Positions 1-6,908 of a stretch of DNA of 15,703 nt are shown here, piece after piece. The stretch spans positions 1 through 15,703 of the forward strand of contig DATLFS010000084.1 of the NCBI GenBank assembly GCA_035540935.1. Reading direction: 5' to 3'. This DNA comes from DATLFS01 sp035540935 (GTDB taxonomy: Bacteria > Actinomycetota > CADDZG01 > WHSQ01). The position numbers and the translations under genes are program-made. Below the pieces are notes generated by a model, which saw nothing but the letters and a program-made list of their open reading frames with translations, was not told the DNA's origin and ran no database searches. How positions within the stretch are numbered: position 1 is the stretch's first letter; every line of letters begins with the position of its first letter.

Positions 1-349
1 CCCGCGCCCTCCCCAGGCCGACCATCGCGCCGCGGGCCTTGAAGGTGCCGCCGGGGAGCGGCGAGTCGTCCTTGACGAGCAGCTCGACCCCCCAGTCGCC
101 GCCGATGCGCGTGAGCGGCAGCAGCGGCGTCTCCGCCTCCCCGAGAGAGACCGGCTCCCCTCGCAGCGGCAGCAGCTCGAGGTAACGCCAGGGCCCCGTG
201 GGACGCTCGGAGAAGACCCTGGGGTCGACACGATCGAGTGCGTAGCGCGCGAGCAGGGTTCCGCCGCACCCACACCGATTGACGAGCACGTCGGCGTCGT
301 GGAGCTCGCCGCAGCGCGCGCACTCCAGATGAGAGAGCGCGGAGGTCAC
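1..349 (-). CDS. thrC: Threonine synthase (N-terminal part; runs off window start)
   Basis: PLP-dependent enzyme that converts O-phosphohomoserine to threonine in the cytoplasm. About 116 codons are visible, starting at GTG 349 (VTSALSHLEC). The N-terminus shows a zinc-ribbon-like arrangement (C10, C13, C26, C28), then a core segment in which KDDSPLPGGTFKARGAMVG contains the expected PLP-binding lysine (about K104) in the TFKARG motif of the threonine synthase branch of fold-type II enzymes. The start lies 4 bases after the stop of the DUF59 gene (354-668), so the two are probably co-transcribed. The catalytic C-terminal two thirds lie outside the window. A related fold-II enzyme such as threonine dehydratase is less likely, because the cysteine-rich N-terminus is typical of threonine synthase-type proteins. 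Confidence 0.8.
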   Translation of the reverse strand, partial: MTSALSHLECARCGELHDADVLVNRCGCGGTLLARYALDRVDPRVFSERPTGPWRYLELLPLRGEPVSLGEAETPLLPLTRIGGDWGVELLVKDDSPLPGGTFKARGAMVGLGRAR

Positions 350-353
350 GGGA

Positions 354-668
354 TCAGACGATGCCGAGCGCCGATTTCGCCAGCGGATGCATCTTCTCGA
401 CCGACCACGGCGGGTACATCACCAGCTCCGTCGTGACCTCGCCGACGCCCTCGATGTAGGCGGCCGCAGCGCGGATCTGCTCGTCGATCATGGGGCCGAT
501 CGGGCACCCCATCGTCGTGAGCGTGAACCGGATGTGCACGTCGTTCTCGTCGCCGACCTCGATGTCGTAGACGAGGCCGAGGTGCCAGATGTCGATGTTG
601 AGCTCGGGGTCCTGAACGGTCTTCAGGATCTCGACGATCTCTTCCTTGATCTCTTCCTTCGTCGGCAT
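354..668 (-). CDS. MIP18/DUF59 family Fe-S cluster assembly-type protein
   Basis: A 104-residue protein of the MIP18/SufT/PaaD-like family (DUF59), whose members act in iron-sulfur cluster assembly or in maturation of metal enzymes. The family signature is clear: an N-terminal helix, then VQDPELNIDIWHLGLVYDIE (residues 18-37), a beta strand HIRFTLTTMGCP with the conserved Cys of the T-x-x-x-C-P motif (C55), and a C-terminal LVMYPPWSVEKM segment seen in stand-alone members. It spans the whole domain, so it looks intact. The ATG at 668 has no Shine-Dalgarno, but TACCCT sits 6 bases upstream, suggesting a leaderless transcript. It precedes threonine synthase by 4 bases. It is not next to a suf operon here, so the substrate cannot be told from context. 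Confidence 0.85.
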   Translation of the reverse strand: MPTKEEIKEEIVEILKTVQDPELNIDIWHLGLVYDIEVGDENDVHIRFTLTTMGCPIGPMIDEQIRAAAAYIEGVGEVTTELVMYPPWSVEKMHPLAKSALGIV

Positions 669-674
669 ACAACC

Positions 675-680
675 AGGGTA
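675..680 (-). promoter_or_regulatory. Candidate -10 box (TACCCT) for leaderless DUF59 transcript
   Basis: Read on the minus strand, TACCCT fits the actinobacterial TANNNT -10 consensus and is followed by 6 bases and then the ATG at 668. Transcription would begin at or next to the start codon. No Shine-Dalgarno-like sequence lies in between, which supports leaderless translation. No -35 match is seen. Confidence 0.4.
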
Positions 681-706
681 ACGCCGCCGTCCGCCGCCGC
701 CTTCCC

Positions 707-1555
707 TCAGGAGAGGTCGAGCGAGAGGAGCCGCGCCGCATTCCCGCGCAGCACCGCCTCCTGCGCGTCCCCCAGCTCGAGATCGTCCACCTCGTCCAGG
801 AGCCTTCCGGGATCGAACATCGGATAGTCGCTCCCCCACAAGGTCCGGTCGGCGAGCCGCGTGGCCGCATCTCGCTTGATCTCCGCCGGGATGTACCGGG
901 GCCTCCAGCCAGACAGGTCCATCCACACGTTCGTCTTGTGCAGCGCCGACGCGACGACCTCGAGATGCCAGGGATAGCCGAAGTGAGCCATGACGACGGT
1001 GAGGCCGGGATGCCTCGCCGCGACCATGTCCATGTACATCGGGCGTCCGTACTCGAACGCGATGCCGCAGCCTCCCGGCTCACAGGCGCCGAGTCCCGTC
1101 ATCCCGACGTGGACCACGACCGGCAACCGGAGCTCCTCGACCTTCTCCCACAGCGGTATCCAGCGCGGCTCGTGCGGGAAGAAGGCCTGCACCTGGGGGT
1201 GGAGCTTGAGCCCTCTGAGCCCGAGGTCGTTGATCGCCCGGTCGAGCTCGTCGATCGCATTCTCCTTGTACGGGTCGACGCTCGCGAAACCGACGAACTG
1301 CTCCGGGAAGCGGTTGCAGATCTCGGCGACGCGGTCGTTCGTCAGCGGCGGCAGACCGGTCGCGGTCTCGGCGTCCCACGCCAACAGCACACCCAGGAGA
1401 TCCCACGCGGCGTACTCCGCGGCCATCTCCTCCGCCGTCCGGACCCGCACCTCCGTCCGGAAGAACTTCTGCGTCCCGGCGCGCATCGGCCCGAGGCTGC
1501 CGCCGAGCCATTCCTCGGTCGAGGAGTGGACGTGGAAGTCGATCGCCCGCGGCAT
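707..1555 (-). CDS. Amidohydrolase (amidohydrolase-related, COG2159-type metal-dependent hydrolase)
   Basis: A 282-residue TIM-barrel metal-dependent hydrolase of the amidohydrolase-2 family, which includes decarboxylases and hydrolases of aromatic or small acidic substrates. Metal-site motifs in order: DFHVH (H8, H10) on the first strand, GLKLHPQ (about residues 115-121), PVVVHVGM (145-152), MAHFGYPW (189-196) and the C-terminal LWGSDYPMF (239-247) with the catalytic Asp (D243). All ligands look present and the length is normal. The start is ATG 1555, which overlaps the upstream antiporter stop as TGATG; a GTG at 1558 would add one residue. The overlap implies translational coupling with the Ca2+/H+ antiporter. 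The substrate is unknown. Confidence 0.82.
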   Translation of the reverse strand: MPRAIDFHVHSSTEEWLGGSLGPMRAGTQKFFRTEVRVRTAEEMAAEYAAWDLLGVLLAWDAETATGLPPLTNDRVAEICNRFPEQFVGFASVDPYKENAIDELDRAINDLGLRGLKLHPQVQAFFPHEPRWIPLWEKVEELRLPVVVHVGMTGLGACEPGGCGIAFEYGRPMYMDMVAARHPGLTVVMAHFGYPWHLEVVASALHKTNVWMDLSGWRPRYIPAEIKRDAATRLADRTLWGSDYPMFDPGRLLDEVDDLELGDAQEAVLRGNAARLLSLDLS

Positions 1556-2607
1556 CACAGGAAGAAGAACGAGACGGCCATGATGATGTAGGCGGCCACG
1601 AGCTGCGCCCCCTCGAACCAGTTCGCCCGCCCGTCGAGCACGATGAAGCCGAGGATCGCAGCGGAGAAGCCGACCGCCGCCACCTCGAGGCCCGAGAAGA
1701 TGAGGTTCATCGGGTTCCCGACCGCGAGCGACAGGAACACCAGCAGCGGGGCGATGAAGAGCGCGATCTGGGTCGAGGAACCGATCGCGATCTCGATCGA
1801 GATGTCGACCTTGTTCTTCGCCGCGAGGAAGATCGCCGAGGAATGTTCGGCCGCGTTACCGACGATGGGGATGATGATCAGGCCGACGAACAGCTTCGAG
1901 AGTCCGAACTCCGACACCGTCTCCTCGAGAGCGCCGACGAGGAACTCGCTCATGACGGCAACACCGACGGTCGATGCGGTCAGCAGGGTCAGCGACTTCC
2001 GCCGCGACCACTTCGGATGCTCCTCCTCTTCGGGTGCGTGGCCGTGCGTGCGGAAGAGCTGCCGGTGCGTCTTGAGCGAGAAGGCGAGACCGGCGAGATA
2101 GGTCGCGATCAACACGATCGCGACGCCGACCGAGACCGCTTCCTCGCGGAACGCCGTCGCCTCCGGCGTGAGGTGGAACAGCGCGGGGAGGAGCAGCGCG
2201 ACGACCGCGATCATCAGCGACGTGGAGTGAAGGTTCGCGGTAGACCGGCTGAAGGTCTGCTCGGTGCGGGTCCACCCGCCGGCCAGGAACGCGAGCCCGA
2301 GAACGAGCAGGACGTTCCCGATGATCGAGCCGGTCAGCGACGCCTTCACCACCTCGAGCTCGCCCTCGAGGATCAGGAAGAAGGCGATGATCATCTCGGC
2401 CACGTTGCCCATCGTGGCGTTCAAGAGGCCGCCGATCTGCGGCCCGGTGTGGAGCGCCAGCTCTTCGGTGGAATGACCGATCAACCCGGCCAGCGGAAGG
2501 ATCGCGATCGCGGAGGTGGCGAAGATCCATGCCGCGGGTCCGTGGACGATCTCGAGGATCAGGGCCGCAGGGACGAAGACGAGCAGCCACTCGAGCTTCG
2601 GCTTCAT
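1555..2607 (-). CDS. Calcium/proton antiporter (CaCA superfamily, CAX family)
   Basis: A 350-residue integral membrane protein that exports Ca2+ (or another cation) in exchange for protons. About eleven hydrophobic segments are visible. The two inverted repeats carry the diagnostic alpha motifs: GGLLNATMGNVAEMIIA at residues 59-75, with the ion-binding Glu at E71, and PIVGNAAEHSSAIF at 247-260, with E254. Between the halves, at about residues 180-205, is a hydrophilic loop with an acidic EEEEH stretch, as in other CAX proteins. Length and motifs match VCX1/ChaA-type exchangers. The start lies 12 bases after the thiE stop and its own stop overlaps the amidohydrolase start, so an operon is likely. 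No Shine-Dalgarno precedes the ATG. Confidence 0.92.
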   Translation of the reverse strand: MKPKLEWLLVFVPAALILEIVHGPAAWIFATSAIAILPLAGLIGHSTEELALHTGPQIGGLLNATMGNVAEMIIAFFLILEGELEVVKASLTGSIIGNVLLVLGLAFLAGGWTRTEQTFSRSTANLHSTSLMIAVVALLLPALFHLTPEATAFREEAVSVGVAIVLIATYLAGLAFSLKTHRQLFRTHGHAPEEEEHPKWSRRKSLTLLTASTVGVAVMSEFLVGALEETVSEFGLSKLFVGLIIIPIVGNAAEHSSAIFLAAKNKVDISIEIAIGSSTQIALFIAPLLVFLSLAVGNPMNLIFSGLEVAAVGFSAAILGFIVLDGRANWFEGAQLVAAYIIMAVSFFFL

Positions 2608-2616
2608 AGGTGCGGA

Positions 2617-2622
2617 ATCTTA
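2617..2622 (-). promoter_or_regulatory. Possible -10 box (TAAGAT) before the antiporter
   Basis: On the minus strand TAAGAT fits TANNNT and is followed by 9 bases and the antiporter ATG, which has no Shine-Dalgarno. The box includes the TAA stop of thiE, so the match may be chance; read-through from thiE is equally possible. Confidence 0.22.
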
Positions 2623-3258
2623 GTCGCTGGAGGATCGCAGCAAGGCGGCGAGGCGCGCCGCGGCCGCCGGCGGATCGGCGGCTTGGGTTATCGCACGCAC
2701 CACCACAGCGCGCCGCGCACCGCTCGCGATCGCCTGCGGCAGCGTCTCTTCGTTCATCCCGCCGATCGCGAACCACGGGAGGTCGGGCGGCACCGCGGCC
2801 GCCGCTTGTTCCACCAGCGCGAGGCCGGTCGCCCGTCTCCCGGGCTTGGTCGCGGTGGCGTGCACCGGGCCGACCGCGATGTAGGAGATCTCGTCCCGGC
2901 GCGCCACCTCCGCGTCGATCTCTTCCGGCGCATGCGTCGAGCGGCCGACGATCGCGTCCGGAAGGATCCGGCGCGCCCACCGGACCGGCAGATCACGCTG
3001 ACCGAGGTGGACGCCGCACCCGAGCGCGAGAGCCACGTCCGGGCGGTCGTTGACGACGAACGGGATCCCGGTGTCTCCGCACGCGGCCGCGACCGGTTCG
3101 GCGAGGCGGATCACCTCGAGTGCCTCGGCTTCCTTCTCGCGCAGCTGGACCATGTCGACGCCTGCCGCGGCAAGGTCGGGGATGAGATCCGCAAGCGGAG
3201 CCGCGGCGAGGTGCGCCGGAGCGACGAGATAGAGACGGACGTCTCCGAGCGGCTTCAC
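2620..3258 (-). CDS. thiE: Thiamine-phosphate synthase
   Basis: A 212-residue TIM-barrel enzyme that joins HMP-pyrophosphate and thiazole phosphate to give thiamine phosphate. Motifs in order: QLREK (residues 38-42), FVVNDRPD (67-74), GVHLGQRDLP (82-91), GRSTHAPEE (105-113), YIAVGPVHATATKPG (126-140), FAIGGMNEE (163-171) and an AVVVRAI strand (184-190), together covering the pyrophosphate- and thiazole-binding loops. The length is standard for ThiE. The GTG start at 3258 overlaps the stop of the upstream membrane protein as GTGA; the open frame continues further upstream, but the family match begins here. No other thi gene is nearby, so it stands apart from the rest of the pathway. TenI-like paralogs share the fold, but the complete ThiE signature makes synthase the better call. 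Confidence 0.92.
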   Translation of the reverse strand: MKPLGDVRLYLVAPAHLAAAPLADLIPDLAAAGVDMVQLREKEAEALEVIRLAEPVAAACGDTGIPFVVNDRPDVALALGCGVHLGQRDLPVRWARRILPDAIVGRSTHAPEEIDAEVARRDEISYIAVGPVHATATKPGRRATGLALVEQAAAAVPPDLPWFAIGGMNEETLPQAIASGARRAVVVRAITQAADPPAAAARLAALLRSSSD

Positions 3259-3683
3259 AGGGCGACGGCGCCGGGGCTCTCGTCCGGCGGCTCCTCGCGG
3301 TCCGGGTCCTCCCCCATCTCTCTCTCGAACCCCCGCATCCGCTCCGCGACGCCGCGAAGCATCGCCGGGACGCGCAGGAGCGCGACGGCGACGAAGGCGT
3401 AAGGAAGCGCGTCGAGGGCCGTCTCGTACCAGTACTTGTCGAGCGCCGGCGATGCGATCACGACCCAGACGACCACCAGAACCATCAGCGCCGCGGCGAG
3501 GAGGCGCGGCGTCCGGCGCTCGGCCGCGGCTTCGAAACGCTCCCGCATCGCGCGAACGGCGCGCCGGCCGTGCATGCTGCGCAATCGCAGCCACGTCCGG
3601 CGCGCCGGATAGAAGCGCCGCATCCCCTCGACGAGGCCGAGGGCGAGAACCGAGATGAGGGTGGCGACGATGGCTGAGGCCAT
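3255..3683 (-). CDS. Small hypothetical membrane protein
   Basis: A 142-residue protein I do not recognise. It has an N-terminal hydrophobic segment (about residues 2-19), a strongly basic amphipathic stretch (about 21-60, rich in Arg), two further hydrophobic segments (about 60-79 and 90-108) and an acidic, proline-containing tail (about 118-138). By the positive-inside rule the basic loop would be cytoplasmic. A GAGG lies 4 bases upstream of ATG 3683. Its stop overlaps the thiE start as GTGA, so thiE translation probably depends on it. It begins 25 bases after the stop of the upstream secreted protein. No motif points to thiamine transport. Confidence 0.7.
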   Translation of the reverse strand: MASAIVATLISVLALGLVEGMRRFYPARRTWLRLRSMHGRRAVRAMRERFEAAAERRTPRLLAAALMVLVVVWVVIASPALDKYWYETALDALPYAFVAVALLRVPAMLRGVAERMRGFEREMGEDPDREEPPDESPGAVAL

Positions 3684-3708
3684 AGCGCCTCAGCCTATCG
3701 ACCGCGCC

Positions 3709-4260
3709 TCAGCTCTTCGGAAGCTTGACCTTCGTTCCCGCGGTGTACGTGAAGCTGGCGTTCGCGCCGGCGCCGAGCTGGCCGCCGTACATGCACACGA
3801 TCACCTTCGTGAACTCAGCCGGCACCTCGCCGAACTCGCCGCCGGGCTCGCGCGTGTTGAACTGCACCGCGGCGGGGCTCCCGGCGTTAAGAGGGTCGGA
3901 AACGACCTGATCGATCGTCCCGAACTGCGAGTAGAAGTAGATGTCGAGGTCGACGGTCCCGAGGCCGCCCGTCGGCTCGAGGATGAAGTTCGTGCCCCAC
4001 GTCGCCGGGTCGATGTCGAAGTGATAGCCGATGTCGCCGTTCAGGTTCTCCATCGTGGCGATGGCGAGCCGCCGGTGGAGCCCCGCGTAGCAACCGGAGT
4101 CGTTGGTGTAGGGAGCCGGCGCCGCGACCGAGCCCTCCACGACCTGCTCCACCGGCGGCTTCTTCTTCTTTTTCTTCTTGCCGGCCGTCGCCGGCCCCGC
4201 GGCGAGCGCGAACACCAGGACGCCGGCGGTCGCCAGCGCGATCATCTTCCTCACGAGCAT
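3709..4260 (-). CDS. Secreted protein with heptalysine N-terminus, copy A of a tandem pair
   Basis: A 183-residue protein of unknown function, paralogous to the gene at 4323-4874. A signal peptide (about residues 1-26) ends in AGPATAG and is followed at once by seven lysines and PPVEQ, so the mature protein would start with a strongly cationic tail. The rest is predicted beta-rich, with shared stretches GLHRRL, WGTNF, VDLDIYFYS, NAGSP, FNTREPGGEFGEVP, VIVCMYGG and YTAGTKVKLPK. One Cys near the start (GCYAG) and one near the end (IVCMYGG) could form a disulfide. The DLDIYFY strand recalls bacterial pre-peptidase C-terminal beta-sandwiches, a weak resemblance only. The ATG at 4260 is 3 bases after GGAGG; a GTG at 4254 aligns better with the start of copy B and is an alternative. 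Confidence 0.75.
   Translation of the reverse strand: MLVRKMIALATAGVLVFALAAGPATAGKKKKKKKPPVEQVVEGSVAAPAPYTNDSGCYAGLHRRLAIATMENLNGDIGYHFDIDPATWGTNFILEPTGGLGTVDLDIYFYSQFGTIDQVVSDPLNAGSPAAVQFNTREPGGEFGEVPAEFTKVIVCMYGGQLGAGANASFTYTAGTKVKLPKS
4151..4185 (-). repeat. 35-base identical block, copy A (polylysine coding)
   Basis: This block is identical to 4771-4805 and encodes the end of the signal peptide, the Lys7 tract and PPV. It is the longest exact match I found between the tandem paralogs. Identity here, against clear divergence elsewhere, fits either selection on the tract or local gene conversion. Confidence 0.8.
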
Positions 4261-4322
4261 CTACCTCCGTGTTTTGTGGGCTTCTGCGGGTGGGTTCGCC
4301 TCGGCGGCCACGCCACCTGCGG

Positions 4323-4874
4323 TCACTTCTTGGGGAGCTTCACCTTCGTGCCGGCGGTGTACTTGAACGACGCGTTGAGGCCCGTGGATCCCTGGTCGCC
4401 TCCGTACATGCAGACGATGACCTTGTTGGTCTCCGGTGGGACCTCGCCGCTCTCGCCTCCGACCTCGCGCGTCGTGTAGTCGACGCTCACGGGCGCACCG
4501 GCGTTGTTCGGCGCGCTCGGCCACTCCTCGAGCGGCGGGAAGTGCAGGTAGAAGTAGATGTCGAGATCGGCGGGTTGCGCCGACTCCGTCACCTCGAGGA
4601 CGAAGTTCGTTCCCCAGGTCTTCTCGTCGACCTCGAAGAGATAACCGAAGACGCCGTTCTGCGGGCCCTCCGCCGGCGTCATCAGACGGCGGTGAAGTCC
4701 CGCGAAGCACGCCGTACGGTCCTGCGGGAACGGCGCGGGGAGAAGGATCGAGCCCTCGACCGTCTGCTCGACCGGCGGCTTCTTCTTCTTTTTCTTCTTG
4801 CCGGCGGTCGCCGGCCCGGCGGCCAGCGCCAGGACCAACAAGCCGACCGAAGCCAGCGCCACGAGCTTCCTCAT
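4323..4874 (-). CDS. Secreted protein with heptalysine N-terminus, copy B of a tandem pair
   Basis: A 183-residue paralog of the protein at 3709-4260, with the same plan. The signal peptide (MRKLVALASVGLL to AGPATAG) is followed by seven lysines, PPVEQ, then a beta-rich domain with GLHRRL, WGTNFVLE, ADLDIYFYLHF, NNAGAPVSV, TTREVGGESGEVPPE, VIVCMYGGDQG and a C-terminal YTAGTKVKLPKK. The two conserved Cys are present (CFAG and IVCMYGG). Differences cluster between residues about 40-65 and in the loop around residues 115-130. The ATG at 4874 has GGAGG 5 bases upstream, a strong ribosome binding site. The 62-base spacer to copy A contains no gene. Secretion is well supported; the role is unknown. 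Confidence 0.78.
   Translation of the reverse strand: MRKLVALASVGLLVLALAAGPATAGKKKKKKKPPVEQTVEGSILLPAPFPQDRTACFAGLHRRLMTPAEGPQNGVFGYLFEVDEKTWGTNFVLEVTESAQPADLDIYFYLHFPPLEEWPSAPNNAGAPVSVDYTTREVGGESGEVPPETNKVIVCMYGGDQGSTGLNASFKYTAGTKVKLPKK
4771..4805 (-). repeat. 35-base identical block, copy B (polylysine coding)
   Basis: Partner of 4151-4185, offset by 620 bases. See that entry for content. Confidence 0.8.
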
Positions 4875-4942
4875 CACGACCTCCTCCGCCTGATTGCTCT
4901 CCCAGCGGGAAGGTTCGCCGCTCGCTCCGCCGCTCCTCCGGC

Positions 4943-5482
4943 CTAGACGATCACGCGGGGCAACGGCTCCGTGTCGTCCTCCGGAGGCTCGTACACCGGA
5001 GCTTCGGTCATGGAGCCGGCGAGCACGTCGGCCACGCGCGCGGCGAAGCGGCCGGGGCGCGGGATGCGGTGGAGGAGGCTCTCGCCCTCGCCCCAGAGCG
5101 GGTGCAGCACGACCGTCCCGTAGCCGAGGAGCCGTCCGGCGAAGGGACGCCGCAGCGACACTCCGCCGACCTTGTCTAGGGGGACGACCGTCACGGAGCG
5201 GCCGATCAGCCCCGAGCGGGAGATCAGGCGCCGGTCGGTCAACACGACGGCGGTGCCGCGACGGCGAAGCACGCCCAGGAGGAATCGGAGGACGAACCAA
5301 CCGGCGAGGACCCCCGCCGCCAGATCCACCGGGTCGTCGCCGCGCTCCGGGCTCCACAAGAAGCCGGCCGCCAGAGCGAGCGAGGTCCCGATGACGGCCG
5401 TGGTCAGGGGACGCACGAGGATCGACCAGTGCGGACGCATTTCCACGAGCACCGTCTCGTCCTCGCGCAGGGGCAGCTTCAC
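4943..5482 (-). CDS. Membrane protein with bacterial PH domain (bPH2/YdbS-like)
   Basis: A 179-residue protein. After a short acidic N-terminus (LREDETVLVEMRPHW), two hydrophobic segments (about residues 22-43 and 52-72) form a hairpin, followed by a bacterial PH-like domain (about 75-155). The features typical of that family are visible: VVLTDRRLISRSGLIGR (79-95), VPLDKVGGVS (100-109) and GYGTVVLH (120-127). The C-terminal tail is acidic and proline-rich. Family members are membrane-anchored and of poorly known function; some form YdbS/YdbT-type pairs. The start is GTG 5482, as no ATG is in frame upstream before the family match; no clear Shine-Dalgarno is present. It ends 68 bases before the tandem secreted paralogs. 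The PH assignment is firm, the role unknown. Confidence 0.8.
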   Translation of the reverse strand: MKLPLREDETVLVEMRPHWSILVRPLTTAVIGTSLALAAGFLWSPERGDDPVDLAAGVLAGWFVLRFLLGVLRRRGTAVVLTDRRLISRSGLIGRSVTVVPLDKVGGVSLRRPFAGRLLGYGTVVLHPLWGEGESLLHRIPRPGRFAARVADVLAGSMTEAPVYEPPEDDTEPLPRVIV

Positions 5483-5525
5483 GACGCCATTGTCCGGTGA
5501 CAGCGGGGCATGGCGGCGTCTTTCG

Positions 5526-6308
5526 CTAGGAGACCTCGCTCCACCAACCGAGCCACAGGCGGCGTGACGTGAGGAGGTGCTCCGGATCCCGCGAGAAGAC
5601 CTCGAGCGTCACGGTCCCGTCGTAGCCGTGGCTCTTGAGCGTTCGGATCTGCGCCTTCCAGTCGATCGATCCCGCGCCGAGCGGAAGGTGCAGGTCTTCG
5701 GTGCCGCCGCGGTTGTCGGAGATGTGCACGTGGGCGAGACGATTCCCGAACGCGGCGAGGAGCTCCGCCGAACGGTTCGCCTCGCCGAGGCCGAGGCGCA
5801 GATTGGCATGACCTATGTCGAGGTGAAAGCCGAGGTCGTCGAACGCCTCGAGGACGGGCCGGAGGTCGGCCACGGTGGCGAACTGCCGATCGAGGTTCTC
5901 GACCATCAAGCGGATCCCCCGACCGGCGGCGTCCTCGGCCAGTTGCGCGATCGCTTCGGCGTTCCTCGCCCGTACCTTCTCGATCGGCTGTAGCGGCACG
6001 CGCTGGTCCGGGTGCACGTTCACGAGCTCGACCCCGACGTCGGCGAAGCAATCGAGGGCGCGCCGGAAGAGATCCCGCGCCGTCTGCTTGAGCTCGGGGA
6101 AGGCCGAGGCGATCGGCAGGTAATAGGCGGTGTGTCCGACCGCGGTCAGCCCCAGGTCGCTCAGAAGGCGCCCGACCTCCCTGCCGTCCGGCAGGAACGC
6201 CGCGGGAGGTTCGAGCGTCAGATCGACGAAGTCGAACCCCGCTTCGTGGATGCGGTGGATCTCCTTCGTCACGCTGCGACCGGGGAAGTTCATCGAGCCG
6301 ACGAGCAT
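5526..6308 (-). CDS. Sugar phosphate isomerase/epimerase family protein (xylose isomerase-like TIM barrel)
   Basis: A 260-residue TIM barrel of the AP-endonuclease-2/xylose-isomerase-like superfamily, which includes sugar isomerases, epimerases and inositol-pathway enzymes. Metal-binding positions are visible at the C-terminal ends of strands: VENLD (E137), FHLDIGHANL (D164, H167), AHVHISDN (H195, D198), DLHLPLGAGSIDW (about residues 205-217) and TLEVFSRD (E236). The length is normal and all key residues are present. ATG 6308 is preceded by AAGGA at 9 bases. Thirty-nine bases separate it from the divergent nitroreductase. Specificity cannot be assigned; DNA-repair endonuclease IV is unlikely because the protein lacks that enzyme's extended metal-site motifs. 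Confidence 0.82.
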   Translation of the reverse strand: MLVGSMNFPGRSVTKEIHRIHEAGFDFVDLTLEPPAAFLPDGREVGRLLSDLGLTAVGHTAYYLPIASAFPELKQTARDLFRRALDCFADVGVELVNVHPDQRVPLQPIEKVRARNAEAIAQLAEDAAGRGIRLMVENLDRQFATVADLRPVLEAFDDLGFHLDIGHANLRLGLGEANRSAELLAAFGNRLAHVHISDNRGGTEDLHLPLGAGSIDWKAQIRTLKSHGYDGTVTLEVFSRDPEHLLTSRRLWLGWWSEVS

Positions 6309-6334
6309 CGGTCCATCCTTCCACGCGTCTTGCA

Positions 6335-6340
6335 TATCCT
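6335..6340 (+). promoter_or_regulatory. Candidate -10 box (TATCCT) for leaderless nitroreductase transcript
   Basis: TATCCT fits TANNNT and ends 7 bases before the GTG at 6348. There is no Shine-Dalgarno in the gap, so transcription may start at the GTG itself. The same ATAT core lies in the only plausible promoter region for the divergent sugar isomerase. Confidence 0.4.
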
Positions 6341-6347
6341 CGGCGGC

Positions 6348-6908
6348 GTGGAGACCTACCAAGCGATCACGACGCGTCGCTCGATCGGGAAGACGACGCC
6401 CGATAGGCCGCCGCGCGCCGAGATCGAGATGCTGCTGGAAGCCGCTGTGGCGGCCCCCAACCACCACCTCACCGAGCCGTGGCGGTTCATCGTCCTGACC
6501 GGCGAGGCACTCGACTCGTTCGGCGATGCGTGGGCGCGTGGGACGGAACGGCAGGGCAAGGGCCCCGAGGGCATCCGCGAGAAGGCTCACCGGGCGCCGG
6601 TGATCATCGTCCTCGTCGGCGCGCCGAAGACGCATCTACCCAAGGTCGTCGAGGTGGAGGAGCACCACGCTCTCGGCGCCGCTCTGCAGAACATCCTGCT
6701 CGCCGCGCACGATCGCGGTCTCGCGGCGATGGTGCGAACCGGTCCCGCCGTGGATCTCGAGGAGGTGCGGCGATACCTCGGCCTCGGAGAGAACGAGTTG
6801 GTGGTGGGCTTCGTCTACGTCGGCTTCCCACCGCCGGGGTACGACCGCAAGACGCCCAAGAGGAAGTCCGCGGCCGAGGTCACCGAGTGGCGGGGGTGGA
6901 CGACATGA
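6348..6908 (+). CDS. Nitroreductase family protein
   Basis: A 186-residue FMN-dependent nitroreductase-like oxidoreductase; the family reduces nitro groups, quinones or related substrates with NAD(P)H. Family features: an N-terminal TYQAITTRRSI (residues 3-13, the phosphate-binding RR-S), AAVAAPNHHLTEPWRFIVL (32-50, with the A-P-N-x-x-x-x-P-W signature), ALGAALQNILLAAHDRGLAAMVRTG (108-132, where an L-A-A segment and a W in place of the M are usual) and LVVGFVYVGFP (151-161). The start is GTG 6348, since the reading frame is open upstream but the family match begins here; TTG 6330 is an in-frame alternative. Its stop overlaps the next ATG as ATGA, implying coupling with the phosphatase. It resembles the small YdjA-type branch, but substrate specificity is unknown. 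Confidence 0.86.
   Translation: METYQAITTRRSIGKTTPDRPPRAEIEMLLEAAVAAPNHHLTEPWRFIVLTGEALDSFGDAWARGTERQGKGPEGIREKAHRAPVIIVLVGAPKTHLPKVVEVEEHHALGAALQNILLAAHDRGLAAMVRTGPAVDLEEVRRYLGLGENELVVGFVYVGFPPPGYDRKTPKRKSAAEVTEWRGWTT

Noticed and set aside
1843..3402. Very long plus-strand open frame (519 codons) opposite the antiporter and thiE
   Set aside because: It is a shadow frame: Arg/Asp/Gly-rich with no domain or membrane plan, antisense to two genes with full family motifs. Such frames are common in GC-rich DNA because stop codons are rare.
3255..3683. Small membrane protein considered as a thiamine transporter partner of ThiE
   Set aside because: It has three hydrophobic segments, too few for ThiT or YkoE-type transporters, and no thiamine-binding motif. 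No riboswitch-like thi-box is seen upstream.
5483..5520. Inverted repeats in the spacer before the PH-domain gene (GCCAT/ATGGC and GACGCC/GGCGTC)
   Set aside because: The two stems compete, the loop is long and there is no T-tract. Same-strand genes flank it, so I could not support a terminator or operator call.
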